DNA from: JAAZHD01 sp012510895
GTDB lineage: Bacteria; Bacillota; Clostridia; Caldicoprobacterales; DTU083
DNA: 64,000 nucleotides
Assembly (NCBI GenBank): GCA_050951465.1
Contig: JBMNJC010000014.1
Coordinates: 49,943 to 113,942 of the forward strand
Reading direction: 5' to 3'
Below, in pieces: positions 43,150-52,982 of the stretch. Made by a program: the position numbers and the translations under genes. The notes beneath the pieces are model-generated. The model was not told the DNA's origin and made no database searches. It saw only the letters and a program-made list of their open reading frames with translations. Position 1 is the first letter of the stretch, and each line of letters starts with the position of its first letter.

Positions 43150-44856
43150 TTGTTAATATCAGAAAACGGACGAAGCAAATGCCAAATAGTGATTGCTAAT
43201 AAGGCCGGCAGGCAGGTGCGTTACGCAGCTTCACAATTACAGCAATTTTTGTTTGAGATAGGGAGCTGCAGGATTCCTGTAGTAGAAGCAACTGCAGAGG
43301 ACGAGAACAGAGCTTGGGAAAATTCCATTATATTATCCGAAGATCAAAATCTGGGGCCCGAAGAGTTTTGTTTGAAAACACAAGATAACAACCAATTATT
43401 CATATCAGGAGGCCTGCCTCGAGGTGTTGTTTACGGTGTTTTTACTTTACTGGAAGATTATCTGGGCTGTAAATGGTTTTCTTCCAAGGTGAGCCGCATA
43501 CCCAAGCGAAAAATCATTGAACTGCCGGTTATTTCAGAAAGACAAAAGCCCGCATTTGAATATCGTGAGCCGTATATGCGGGATGCATTTGATCCTGCAT
43601 GGTGCCTGCGCAACCGTATGAATTCCAATAAAAGCTTTATTCCGTCCGACCACGGCGGTCATATGAGATGGTATAATTTCCATCATTCTTTTTATCAGCT
43701 GATCAATGAAAAAGACTATTTTGATGAACATCCTGAATATTTTTCAATGGTAAACGGGCAACGGGTGCGCGAGCGTTCACAGCTTTGCCTTACCAATCCC
43801 GATGTGGTCAGGATATGTACGGAAAAGGTTCTGGAATGGATCCGCGAAAACCCTGAGTGCACTGTCTTTTCTGTAGGTCAGAATGACTGGGGCAATTACT
43901 GTCAGTGCGATAACTGCAAAGCAATAGATGAAGCTGAGGGCAGCCAGTCCGGTACTGTGATTAATTTTGTAAACCAAATAGCCGAAGAGGTTGAGAAACG
44001 ATATCCGGATAAGCTCATACATACTTTTGCCTACAGGTATACACGAAAAGCACCTCGAAGTGTACGTCCCCGCAGGAACGTAATTGTGAGGCTGTGTACA
44101 ATTGAATGCTGTTTTTCTCATCCATTGGAAGAATGCGGTGAGCATAATGGAGACAACTTATTCTTAAGGGATTTAAAGGAATGGTCAGCCATTACAGACC
44201 GGCTTTATATATGGGATTACGTAACCAACTTTTCTCATTACCTTCTGCCTTTTCCCAACCTCAATGTTCTGGAAGCCAATATCAAGCTCTTTCACAGGTA
44301 CGGCGTCAAAGGCGTGCTTGAACAGGGGAATTTTTCTTTTGGCGGCGGCGGAGAAATGAATGAACTGCGTGCCTATGTGCTGGCCAAACTGCTTTGGAAT
44401 CCGGATTATGGTGCCAGGAGAGCTATTGATGAGTTCCTGGACGGTTATTTCGGCGGTGCAGCTCAGCCGATAGGAGAATGGTTGAAGCTTGTTCATGATG
44501 CAGCAGCCCCGTATCATGCCCGTATTTATGACGGGCCTGATGCACCCTATTATTCCGATGAACTGATCAGAAAAGGATTTGAATTATTTGACAGGGCAAT
44601 TAATTTGGTTTCAAATGAAGAAGAAAGAGCGCGAGTGGAAATAGCACGGCTGCCTGTTCGATATCTGGCAATATGCCGTATGTCACCGGATGATCCGGCT
44701 CGAAATGTTTTAATTGACAAATTTGCCGATGATGTAAGGGCAGCAGGCATAACGGAACTCTGGGAGAGGAAGCGGCTGGAACCGACAATTGAATATTTGA
44801 AGAATAACTGGTTAGACAGAAAAAGGGAGATCCCCAGGTGGAGCTATTATATGTAA
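43150..44856 (+). CDS. DUF4838-type (alpha-glucuronidase-like) putative glycoside hydrolase
   Basis: From TTG 43150, 5 bases behind GGGAGGGG, the protein has 568 residues; the frame is also open from ATG 43132. The N-terminal part is an alpha/beta domain of the kind found before family 67/84 hydrolase barrels (GGLPRGVVYGVFTLLEDYLGCKWF-like). The central DUF4838 barrel contains FSVGQNDWGNYCQCDNCKAID, a typical sequence of this family. Such proteins are thought to act on uronic acid or amino-sugar glycans. No signal peptide is seen, so action in the cytoplasm is likely. It begins a three-gene operon. Confidence 0.82.
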   Translation: MLISENGRSKCQIVIANKAGRQVRYAASQLQQFLFEIGSCRIPVVEATAEDENRAWENSIILSEDQNLGPEEFCLKTQDNNQLFISGGLPRGVVYGVFTLLEDYLGCKWFSSKVSRIPKRKIIELPVISERQKPAFEYREPYMRDAFDPAWCLRNRMNSNKSFIPSDHGGHMRWYNFHHSFYQLINEKDYFDEHPEYFSMVNGQRVRERSQLCLTNPDVVRICTEKVLEWIRENPECTVFSVGQNDWGNYCQCDNCKAIDEAEGSQSGTVINFVNQIAEEVEKRYPDKLIHTFAYRYTRKAPRSVRPRRNVIVRLCTIECCFSHPLEECGEHNGDNLFLRDLKEWSAITDRLYIWDYVTNFSHYLLPFPNLNVLEANIKLFHRYGVKGVLEQGNFSFGGGGEMNELRAYVLAKLLWNPDYGARRAIDEFLDGYFGGAAQPIGEWLKLVHDAAAPYHARIYDGPDAPYYSDELIRKGFELFDRAINLVSNEEERARVEIARLPVRYLAICRMSPDDPARNVLIDKFADDVRAAGITELWERKRLEPTIEYLKNNWLDRKREIPRWSYYM

Positions 44857-44908
44857 AACCAGAACCTGTCCATAATAACGCTGTGTAAAAAAATTATGGA
44901 GTGAAACT

Positions 44909-45925
44909 ATGGCACAACAGGAATTATTTATATCAATTGATGGCGGCGGTACAAAAACTGATACCGTGTTGTTTTCAAAAGACGGAAAAGTATTAAAACG
45001 GGCTATAGGAGGCCCTTCAAACTCTTCGGTAATAGGATTCAGGCGTTCAGCTCAAACTCTCCAGGCTTTGCTTGAGGAGCTTTTGTCAGAATGCGGCGGT
45101 CTGAATACATCGATTTGTTCTGTATTTGCAGGTATTGCCGGAGGAGGTGTCGGCGCCAACACCGAAAGGTACAGGAAGCTTATTAAAGATCTATTACCTA
45201 ACGTAAAACATATCTGCAATGGAAATGATGCAATTAATGCCCTGAATTCAGGTGTCGGCACAAAAGACGGCATGGCATTGATAGCCGGAACAGGTTCGGC
45301 AGTGTATACCCGCAGTCAAGGAAAAGTATATCAGGTTGGCGGCTGGGGCCATTTATTCGGCGATGAGGGCAGCGGTTACGATATAGCAAGCAGGGGTCTG
45401 CGCCGAGTCCTGATGGCAATTGACGGACGGGCTTCCTACACTGTTATGTGTGAACTTTTTGCTGATCACCTGGGCAGATCGGTTGTTGATGCCATACTTG
45501 ATATATATGACGGAGGTAAGCATTATGTTGCATCGCTTGCTCCAATTGTGTTTAAGGCCGCTGATAAAGGCGATGAAGCAGCCATTAATATATTGAAGGA
45601 GTGTGCTAATGAACTGAGGAGCATGCTGCTGGCTGGATGCCGGTACCTGGAAACCACACCGTACCATGTGGTGCTTACCGGAGGCATTTGGAAAGCCGGA
45701 AATGGTTTATTGGAGAATTTTTTAAGAGAAATAACGGATGACCGTTTTGTGTTTATTCATCCTGCACTTCCCCCGGTTTACGGCGGCGCCATAGAAGCCA
45801 TGTCAATCGGGGGTTATGAAATAACAGATGAATTTGAAGCTAATTTTGCCCGTACTTTTAACCTGGTGCAGCCTGAATTTATTTCGACAGAAAAAGCAGT
45901 TGACTCAGAAGCGGGAAAGGAGTGA
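44909..45925 (+). CDS. BadF/BadG/BcrA-type ATPase, N-acetylglucosamine kinase-like
   Basis: The 338-residue protein shows the ASKHA fold: phosphate-1 loop DGGGTKTDTVLF (9-20), the ALIAGTGSAVY phosphate-2 segment and GGWGHLFGDEGSGYDI, which is typical for N-acetylglucosamine kinases, and an adenosine motif VVLTGGIWKAG. It should phosphorylate an amino sugar released by the neighbouring hydrolases. The start has GGAGTG upstream; the next gene follows after 6 bases, so they are co-transcribed. Confidence 0.9.
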   Translation: MAQQELFISIDGGGTKTDTVLFSKDGKVLKRAIGGPSNSSVIGFRRSAQTLQALLEELLSECGGLNTSICSVFAGIAGGGVGANTERYRKLIKDLLPNVKHICNGNDAINALNSGVGTKDGMALIAGTGSAVYTRSQGKVYQVGGWGHLFGDEGSGYDIASRGLRRVLMAIDGRASYTVMCELFADHLGRSVVDAILDIYDGGKHYVASLAPIVFKAADKGDEAAINILKECANELRSMLLAGCRYLETTPYHVVLTGGIWKAGNGLLENFLREITDDRFVFIHPALPPVYGGAIEAMSIGGYEITDEFEANFARTFNLVQPEFISTEKAVDSEAGKE

Positions 45926-45931
45926 ACTGAA

Positions 45932-48856
45932 GTGAGAAAGCGGGTTTTTGCGTTTAATAATGAAGTGTTAACCATAAAAGCTGACATTGATTTGGAGAAG
46001 GATGCGCTTGTACTGGCATTATCTTATGCCGATGGCTTTGAAACCGAATTAAGCATTAAAGACGGCATGGGAAGCGAATCTGTCTCATCAAGATATTTTA
46101 TGGATTACATCAAAGAAAGAATATGGTTTTTTAGCAAAGAAACCAGGGTGGTATTTGAAGGTGATAACAGGGTGTGTCTGCGAGCCCCGCTTCATGCAGC
46201 CGGTTTCCGCGGGTCGGTGGATATATATTATGAATTTGTATTTAATCCGGAAAACAGTGCAATGAAGGTAACCACATGGTTTGGTGAAGGGGGTTTTGCT
46301 CCTGTATTCAGCCTGAACTGGCTGGATATAAGCGTTGACATATCAGCTTTTCCATCGTTTTTCGGATGCATGCCGGAATGGGAAGGACGAACAAAAGAAA
46401 TGAAGGAACCCCTGGCCTTTTTTGATGCAGCAGCTTTATACGGCTGTTATGGCATGCTGGGAGTGGGAGGCGTTGGCAAAACGCTGATTTCTGCCGGCAA
46501 AGAAAAAATACGATTGATGCCATTCTACGAGCTGGGAAATTTTAACGGCAATGCATGTTGTTTCGATAAAGATTCAAGGTTGTCAGCCTGGCTGATTTTT
46601 GCTCCATGGAAGGGATCAAAAGATTTTCTTGACAAAATCAAAGCCTTGGAAGCATTGTTTACTCAGTCCAAAATTACAGAACCTCCTGATGCAAGAGAAC
46701 TAACTTTAAAAAGCGGTGATCTGCATGCAAGTCTTATAGTGACCCACAACAGTGCTTATCTTAAATCAGTGGGCCGCCGTGATGCTGAAGCGTGTTTCCT
46801 GACACCGCTGTTCTACATAACATTGCGTGATCTAAGGGATGGATTGCTTTATCAATTATCATCATCAGAAGCTTGGAGAGAAGTAAGAGTAAAGCAGCTG
46901 CCCGGATATGCGGAACTTACGTTTGCAGAACCAAAACTCAGGGAATTTATGGGCGGCATATATGTTACGGTACGCTGCGAAAACATACCTGAGAAAAACA
47001 GGATGCAGTGGTATGTGGATGTTATAAACGACAATCCCTGCGTCAGCGTATTGTCTTGTGACTATCCCAATGTACGCATTTACGGAAGAGGATGGAATAT
47101 GCTGCTGCCGAAAGCCTCTGGTGTGCTCAGTAAGAACTGCTGCTGCCAGGGAGATTATTTAAGCGCCAGTTATCCGGGTTTTACGATAGGAATGCCGTTT
47201 TTTGCAGCCTATTGCTGTGATGCTGAAGAAAATAACGGTTTATATATAGGAGTTCATGATCCTGAAGGCTGCCGCAAAGATATGCATTACCTTGCTCTGC
47301 CGGACAGCCGCAGTGTCAAAATCCGTTTTGAATACCCTGCCCAGGGATTCGGATGCGGTGCTAACAGCTTCAGTTTGCCGGGATATATGACCTGGCAGCT
47401 GTTTACAGGAGATTGGTATGATGCAGCATTGATATATCGTGACTTTTTGCGCAGATATGCCAGGTGGCTGGCGGCACCCAAAGACAGCGGGCGTCCGGAC
47501 AGTCCTCAGTGGTTTCGTGAGATTCCCTTCTGGATTATGGACTGGATACCGAACGGCAATCCGGACAAAGAGCCGGTACCTGTCAGCGTTCGCCCGGAAA
47601 AGGAACCCGCGGGAGATGACTGGATAAATATACCTGTCAGGCTGCGCCGCGCACTAGGAGTACCTGTCGGATATCATATTTACAATTGGCATTATATCCC
47701 CTTTAATAACGATTTCCCTCATTACTTTCCCGCAGAAGAAGGTTTTGAGGAAGGCGTAAAAAAGCTTCAGTCTGAAGACATCCGTGTAATGCCTTATATC
47801 AATGGCAGACTGTGGGATACTCTGGACAGAAAGGGCGAAGACTGGCGTTTCTCCAGAGATGCACTGCCAAGTGCTGTCAAAGATGACAAAGGCCGGCTAA
47901 TGACGGAAAGCTATGCATCTCATGAGCCGGACGGCAGTTTATGCAGGCTTGCAGTAATGTGTCCGTCCACTCCCAGGTGGCGTGAAACATTGCAGCAAAT
48001 AACGGATACCCTGTTTAAACAGGTTGGAGTTGATGCGGTCTATGTTGATCAGGTGGCTGCTGCACAGCAAAGTCTGTGCTGTGATCCGGGACATAATCAC
48101 TTTCCCGGAGGGGGTGCATGGTGGACCCGCTCATATCAGGAATTAATGAGGCGGCTTAATCTAGGCAAGCCTGATCAGAGAGCTTTTACTACCGAATGCA
48201 ACGGTGAGCCCTATGCCGGTTCCTTTGACGGATTTTTGACCTGGCACTGGATTCAGGCACACCAGGTACCGGTTTTCCCCGTGTTGTATGCCGGAAATAT
48301 AGCCATGATAGGACGTAATCTGAATGGATACAAGAAGAATGACATACCGTATTTTAAATTCCATATAGCGGAACAATTGCTGTTTGGACAGCAGATAGGA
48401 TGGATAAACTCAGACGTGGTCAATAATGAAAAGAAGTTTCCATTTTTGAAAAAGATGGTTGCTTTGCGCTGGGAATACAGGGAACTGTTTGCAACAGGCA
48501 GACCGCTGCGCCCGCCTGTTATACACACCGATGCATCGGTTATTCCCTCCTTTGCCGGCATGGGGAGACCCATAGCCTGGGAGGTGTTCGGCATAGAACC
48601 GGTACGCAGCGCTTTATGGCAGGACAATAAAAAAGAACGCTGTGTATTCTTTGCAGTTAATACCGGGGATAGTAAAACAAAATGTGAATTTAATGTTCTG
48701 CTTAATGAGTGTAAGGTTTCTGAAGCAGAATCAATAAAAGCTGTCAAATACGATGGTGCCGGTGAATTAAACAGCAGCATTGTAGATAATATTTTAAAGC
48801 TTTCATGTGTACTTGAACCGGAAGGATACCTGGTACTGGAATGGCCTTGTAGTTAA
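45932..48856 (+). CDS. Large putative glycoside hydrolase (DUF6259-like)
   Basis: The 974-residue protein has an N-terminal beta-sandwich part (about 1-480) and a TIM-barrel-like region (about 520-850) with VGYHIYNWHYIPFNND, RVMPYINGRLWD, VDAVYVDQVAA and TTECNGEPY, then a short beta domain. The acidic residues at the ends of barrel strands (VYVDQ and TECNGE) are the likely catalytic pair. I believe it belongs to DUF6259, but the family name is from memory. No signal peptide is present. Its gene is the last of the operon with the sugar kinase; GTG 45932 follows AAAGGAGTG. Confidence 0.72.
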   Translation: MRKRVFAFNNEVLTIKADIDLEKDALVLALSYADGFETELSIKDGMGSESVSSRYFMDYIKERIWFFSKETRVVFEGDNRVCLRAPLHAAGFRGSVDIYYEFVFNPENSAMKVTTWFGEGGFAPVFSLNWLDISVDISAFPSFFGCMPEWEGRTKEMKEPLAFFDAAALYGCYGMLGVGGVGKTLISAGKEKIRLMPFYELGNFNGNACCFDKDSRLSAWLIFAPWKGSKDFLDKIKALEALFTQSKITEPPDARELTLKSGDLHASLIVTHNSAYLKSVGRRDAEACFLTPLFYITLRDLRDGLLYQLSSSEAWREVRVKQLPGYAELTFAEPKLREFMGGIYVTVRCENIPEKNRMQWYVDVINDNPCVSVLSCDYPNVRIYGRGWNMLLPKASGVLSKNCCCQGDYLSASYPGFTIGMPFFAAYCCDAEENNGLYIGVHDPEGCRKDMHYLALPDSRSVKIRFEYPAQGFGCGANSFSLPGYMTWQLFTGDWYDAALIYRDFLRRYARWLAAPKDSGRPDSPQWFREIPFWIMDWIPNGNPDKEPVPVSVRPEKEPAGDDWINIPVRLRRALGVPVGYHIYNWHYIPFNNDFPHYFPAEEGFEEGVKKLQSEDIRVMPYINGRLWDTLDRKGEDWRFSRDALPSAVKDDKGRLMTESYASHEPDGSLCRLAVMCPSTPRWRETLQQITDTLFKQVGVDAVYVDQVAAAQQSLCCDPGHNHFPGGGAWWTRSYQELMRRLNLGKPDQRAFTTECNGEPYAGSFDGFLTWHWIQAHQVPVFPVLYAGNIAMIGRNLNGYKKNDIPYFKFHIAEQLLFGQQIGWINSDVVNNEKKFPFLKKMVALRWEYRELFATGRPLRPPVIHTDASVIPSFAGMGRPIAWEVFGIEPVRSALWQDNKKERCVFFAVNTGDSKTKCEFNVLLNECKVSEAESIKAVKYDGAGELNSSIVDNILKLSCVLEPEGYLVLEWPCS

Positions 48857-48865
48857 ATATATTTA

Positions 48866-49354
48866 TCAGCTTTTATTATGATTATTATCATGGATAACTT
48901 GGTCTATTACGATAACCAGGGCAAGTATAAAACCATAATCTTCACCATCGGCAATATCCACTCCATAGGTATCGGAAAAGGAAAACCAGCGCTTTGACAC
49001 CTGGGCTGCGGTCCGGCCGTTTCTGAGAATTGAAAAATCCATGCCCAGGAAATTGCCCTCGATAGTGAAATTGCCCAAGGTACTTGTAATGTTAAATCTT
49101 GGTCTGAAAAAGGTGAATTCTTTTTTTACAGTGGCCATGGGCTGACCGTATTGGTAAATGGTATACTCAGGCAGGAAGCGGAACAGTTTCTGTTCAATAT
49201 AGTATAATTCATCCCCTGCCATATTGTATATCCTTAGCTTGTCTCCAAGGGAGAATACTTTGCCGACCACAGTGAAGTGTTCATTGCCAAACTCGTCCTT
49301 AATGGTGAATCTGTCCCCGAAGGAAAAGATTCTTTGCTTTACTGCAAACCGCAT
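48866..49354 (-). CDS. LURP-one-related (DUF567/Tubby-like) family protein
   Basis: The 162-residue protein repeats the strand pattern of the LURP-one barrel (FGDRFTIKDEFGNEHFTVVGKVFSLGDKLRIYNMAGDELYYIEQK is the usual beginning) and ends in a hydrophobic helix LALVIVIDQVI, as in the Tubby C-terminal-like fold. The biochemical role in bacteria is unknown. The ATG is preceded by AAAGGAGG. It is the only minus-strand gene between 43 and 62 kb. Confidence 0.88.
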   Translation of the reverse strand: MRFAVKQRIFSFGDRFTIKDEFGNEHFTVVGKVFSLGDKLRIYNMAGDELYYIEQKLFRFLPEYTIYQYGQPMATVKKEFTFFRPRFNITSTLGNFTIEGNFLGMDFSILRNGRTAAQVSKRWFSFSDTYGVDIADGEDYGFILALVIVIDQVIHDNNHNKS

Positions 49355-49497
49355 TTGAAGCGCCTCCTTTTCCTTTACAGTTTTTATGGAATCAGTATAG
49401 CATACATGGTTATCCTTGCCAACTTATTTTACTGTCAGCCTGGTTTAATGTTATATGATATTATTATATTTATAATGTAAGGAAAGGATGAAGCAAA

Positions 49498-50235
49498 ATG
49501 GCATTCATACAATGTGATTTTTTTTCAGAAGTTCTGGGATTCTCATGTTCAATGAACGTTATTCTTCCGCAGCAGACATATAAGCGGAAAGACATTCCTA
49601 CTCTTTATTTACTGCATGGCCTATCTGACGACCATACCATTTGGATGCGAAGGACCTCTATTGAAAGATATGTAGCTTCTATGGGTTTGGCCGTGGTAAT
49701 GCCGGCAGTACATCGAAGCTTCTATACGGATATGGCAGCAGGCTATCGCTACTGGACTTTTATAAGTGAGGAACTCCCTGCCATAGCCCGTTCCTTTTTC
49801 CCCTTGTCTGACAAGAGAGAAGATAATTTTGCAGCCGGGCTGTCCATGGGCGGTTATGGTGCTTTTAAACTGGTTTTATCCTGCCCTGACCAATTTGCAG
49901 CAGGCGCAAGTCTGTCAGGAGCTTTGGATGTTGCAAACTTAGCATCTATTTTTGAAAATAAAGAATTTGAGAACATATTTGGGGATTTAAGCAAAATAGC
50001 CGGCAGTAAAAACGACCTGTTTCATTTGGCAGAATCAACTGCAAAATCTGACGGTCCCAGGCCAAAGCTTTATCAATGCGTAGGAACAGAGGATTTTCTA
50101 TATGAAGATAATATAAGGTTCCGAGATTTCATTCAAAAGCTGGGTTATGACTACACATATGAGGAAGGTCCCGGAAACCATTCCTGGGATTATTGGGATA
50201 AAATGATACAAAGGGTTCTTGAATGGTTACATTAA
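49498..50235 (+). CDS. Alpha/beta hydrolase esterase (EstA / esterase D type)
   Basis: The 245-residue protein is a single putative-esterase (PF00756-type) domain with TLYLLHGLSDDHTIWMR near the N-terminus, the nucleophile elbow GLSMGGYG about residue 120 and the catalytic histidine in GNHSWDYWD near the end; the aspartate is probably in VGTEDFLYEDN. It resembles tributyrin or acetyl esterases of Firmicutes and S-formylglutathione hydrolases. Cytoplasmic, as there is no signal peptide. A GGAAAGG element precedes the ATG. Confidence 0.9.
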   Translation: MAFIQCDFFSEVLGFSCSMNVILPQQTYKRKDIPTLYLLHGLSDDHTIWMRRTSIERYVASMGLAVVMPAVHRSFYTDMAAGYRYWTFISEELPAIARSFFPLSDKREDNFAAGLSMGGYGAFKLVLSCPDQFAAGASLSGALDVANLASIFENKEFENIFGDLSKIAGSKNDLFHLAESTAKSDGPRPKLYQCVGTEDFLYEDNIRFRDFIQKLGYDYTYEEGPGNHSWDYWDKMIQRVLEWLH

Positions 50236-50414
50236 TGTTCTTCACATATGGAGCGATGAAAAACAGATAAATACCGATTGCGCTCTTTTCATCACAAAAC
50301 TTGAAACTTATCCCTTGATAATTTAATACTATTCCTGCTACGCAAACCCGCATGGTTGATGGGTGAAATAAAATGAATGAAAATGATTAATAAAGATGAA
50401 AGTGTGATATAAAA

Positions 50415-51281
50415 ATGCAATTCAAATTGTATACAGATGTGCATGAATTTTACAATGATACATATGATGTGTTAATGCGTCACGAGGCGCAGAATATGAT
50501 TCTCCTTGGCAATATTATAATTGGATATGAAGGGAAAGATAAAACAGAATGGCGTGACCCTGCAAATTGGCTTATGGCAACTGTTTCAGATGAAAAGGGT
50601 GTAAGGCTTACCGCTTTAATGACACCACCGCATAATATAACGCTTTATGCAACAGACAATATAACTGATCCAGAGGCTATAAACTGTCTGATAGATGGAT
50701 TGAAAGACTATGAAATTCCCGGTGTGATGACCGAAAAAACTTTGGCGGAGTATTTTGCCAAGGAGTATACTGCCCGAAAGGGACTAAACTTTAAAACAAC
50801 CATGAACCAGCGCATATACGAGCTTAAGGCAGTAAACCCAGATATAAAACAATTTGGTGTCGTTCGTTTGTTGGATGAAAAAGATATGCCATTTTTCCCA
50901 TACTGGATTGAGGCTTTTTATGCATCAAGTAGTTACGGAAAAACAGAAATGTCTATCCCGCAAGATGAAAAAGCATATCGCTACCGAATATCAACAAAAA
51001 AGCTCTATGTTTTAGAAGTCGATGGGATGCCTGTCTCCATGGCAGGGTATACAAGGGAATTGCAAACATCTATCGGCATAGCATTTGTATATACCCCTCC
51101 TTATTTTCGCGGTAAGGGTTATGCCACCTCATGCGTGGCTCAAATCAGTCAAATGGCATTAGATAAAGGATTTGATAAGTGTGTATTATATACAGATTTG
51201 TTAAACCCAACATCAAATAGTATTTATCAAAAAATAGGATATACGCCTATCTGTGATTCAGTTATGTTGAATTTTGAATGA
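50415..51281 (+). CDS. GNAT family N-acetyltransferase
   Basis: The 288-residue protein has an N-terminal helical domain (about 1-140) and a C-terminal GNAT domain with the acetyl-CoA loop YTPPYFRGKGYATSC (Q/RxxGxG/A pattern as RGKGYA) about 225-240 and the end YQKIGYTPICDS. Such two-part GNATs occur widely in Firmicutes and often lack a known substrate. The spacing to both neighbours is wide, and the codon use is A+T-rich. It is the first unit of the cassette-like region. Confidence 0.9.
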   Translation: MQFKLYTDVHEFYNDTYDVLMRHEAQNMILLGNIIIGYEGKDKTEWRDPANWLMATVSDEKGVRLTALMTPPHNITLYATDNITDPEAINCLIDGLKDYEIPGVMTEKTLAEYFAKEYTARKGLNFKTTMNQRIYELKAVNPDIKQFGVVRLLDEKDMPFFPYWIEAFYASSSYGKTEMSIPQDEKAYRYRISTKKLYVLEVDGMPVSMAGYTRELQTSIGIAFVYTPPYFRGKGYATSCVAQISQMALDKGFDKCVLYTDLLNPTSNSIYQKIGYTPICDSVMLNFE

Positions 51282-51610
51282 TATCTTGCTGCCAATTATT
51301 AATAGGTATGTGCTTGAGTTCATAATCTTTAAAATATATTGTTACATTCCTTATAATAAACGCAATAAAGAGATTTTAAGGGGTTGACTTCCATGTCAGC
51401 TTCTGAATAAAAGTCGTTTTTCAGGTAAGATATACTATAATGTATATACCTCACAACCATTTGGAATTTTCTGCTAAAGGTATTTCTAAGGTCAGCGTCT
51501 ATGCGCGGGGTTGGATAAGTGGAGTCCAGCAAGCATTTGCAAAATATACGTAGATGCAGAGGTGGACAACGTATGAATTTATAGCAATAGGAAGCGGAGG
51601 CAGTGTTGCA
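51282..51610. other. Spacer without recognised gene
   Basis: This spacer of about 330 bases holds TATAAT-like sequence near 51430 and a GTTGGAT core-like heptamer in the last third. It has an open frame from 51554 that lacks a ribosome binding site. No conserved protein was recognised. Confidence 0.4.
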
Positions 51611-52222
51611 TTGGAAGAACAGAGAATTCAAATACCTTTTAACAACTTTGGTAAATCAGGCATCATCGGAGTGATCTACAAGGAAAACACTAGTCCTGTT
51701 ACATCCGGCTTTGAAATTGTAAAAGATCTGGTTCCTGATTTAGATATATGCATTGGCTATCCTACAATACGGGCATCTGTTAAGGAATTTGCGGGCTTTG
51801 GATTTAGCCGGTATTGTGGATGGATACAGGTGGTGCAAATGGAGTTTTATTCTGATGCAAATAGTGAAGATCCAGATGATACATATTATGAAGTGGATAC
51901 AACACCTGCAATGAAACAGAAGGGATTACCGTTCTGTGCTTTTGGATATCCGGCAGATTTTTTTGATGCGCCTTGCAATAATTACTATGAAGGAGCCAAG
52001 ATGGTTTGGAAAGCTAATACTTTTTTAGTATCTATGCCAAGTTATATAAACAATGAAAGTATATCTTTTTTAGCCGGATTTGAATGGGGGTTTAAAGAAT
52101 ACAGGAGTAAAGTAAAAAAACAAATTAATATTACCCCAGTGAAGAACATTGATAGTGAATATTGGGAAAAGCATATTCCCTTATTTTATCGTGATTTTCC
52201 CCAATGGAATTTCGTTAAATAA
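51611..52222 (+). CDS. Conserved-looking protein of unknown function
   Basis: The family was not recognised. From TTG 51611, 11 bases behind GGAGG, it has 203 residues; the frame continues upstream to 51554. The sequence is soluble, rich in aromatic residues and acidic stretches (DANSEDPDDTYYEVDTTPAM), with a GxxGVIYKENTSPVT start of domain type and no signal or membrane segment. Codon use is like that of the neighbouring accessory genes. Confidence 0.55.
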   Translation: MEEQRIQIPFNNFGKSGIIGVIYKENTSPVTSGFEIVKDLVPDLDICIGYPTIRASVKEFAGFGFSRYCGWIQVVQMEFYSDANSEDPDDTYYEVDTTPAMKQKGLPFCAFGYPADFFDAPCNNYYEGAKMVWKANTFLVSMPSYINNESISFLAGFEWGFKEYRSKVKKQINITPVKNIDSEYWEKHIPLFYRDFPQWNFVK

Positions 52223-52469
52223 GTATATACGCAAATTGATTTTGTTAACAATTACTTGGTTAAATTCTGGAATGTGTAAATATACCCGTTTATTTGATCA
52301 AAGGAAATACTGATTGCTCGGTTGCTTTCAGATTACTAAAAACCACAGCAACTTAAATGTAAAATGTATAGATGAGACGCCCGCTAGAATTAATGGGATG
52401 TTTATTTTTGGCTTTGATCTTATTAATCCAAGCCCCTTTAAAATAAAAATTATGAAAGAAGAGATTTAG

Positions 52470-52505
52470 CATGCGAGGACGTGTGGCATCGGAGAACACG
52501 GCATG
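52470..52505 (+). repeat. Two-part imperfect hairpin before the MazG-like gene
   Basis: Outer arms CATG (52470-52473) and CATG (52502-52505) enclose inner arms CGTGT (52480-52484) and ACACG (52496-52500). The left side has a 6-base insertion between the arms and the right side one base. It lies 50 bases before the next start in a spacer of 333 bases that otherwise shows no gene. Confidence 0.4.
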
Positions 52506-52555
52506 AGAGCCTTAATGTTTTGTATAGCAAAAAATAAGAATTTGGAGGGGAGACA

Positions 52556-52882
52556 ATGTCAGTTTTAAACTTTGAGAAGATGCAAGAAATCCAAAAGGAG
52601 CTGCAAGAAAAATATAAAGATAAATGGGATCCTCTTACGCCTGAAAGAGGAAGGGATAAACTTCTATGGATGATAATTGAAGCAGGTGAAATAGCTGATG
52701 TAAGCAAAAAATGTGGTGATAAAATGATTATGAATGATATAGATGTTCGAAATAAATTTATTGAGGAGATGTGCGATACTCTTATGTATTTTAATGATGT
52801 TATGCTTTGCTATGATATTTCACCAAAAGAGTTGGAACGAATATATTTACAAAAACATCAGATTAATATGGAACGATGGTGA
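52556..52882 (+). CDS. MazG-like nucleotide pyrophosphohydrolase
   Basis: The 108-residue protein is all helical with the EExxE...ExxD metal pattern of the MazG/all-alpha NTP pyrophosphatase fold (IEAGEIADV about residue 40, EEMCDTLMYFNDV about 76). It should hydrolyse nucleoside triphosphates to monophosphates, perhaps non-canonical ones. The ATG follows TTGGAGGGGAG. It is a single-gene unit. Confidence 0.85.
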   Translation: MSVLNFEKMQEIQKELQEKYKDKWDPLTPERGRDKLLWMIIEAGEIADVSKKCGDKMIMNDIDVRNKFIEEMCDTLMYFNDVMLCYDISPKELERIYLQKHQINMERW

Positions 52883-52907
52883 ATCCAATTTATGGTATAA
52901 TCATTGT

Positions 52908-52927
52908 ACATAATTTATTAATTATGT
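52908..52927. repeat. Short perfect hairpin
   Basis: ACATAAT (52908-52914) and ATTATGT (52921-52927) form a 7-bp stem with a 6-base loop, 25 bases behind the MazG-like gene. Confidence 0.4.
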
Positions 52928-52982
52928 CGTAACGGTAGGTTTTTGTGAAATAAAAATAATTTATAGAATTAAGGTGAGTATT

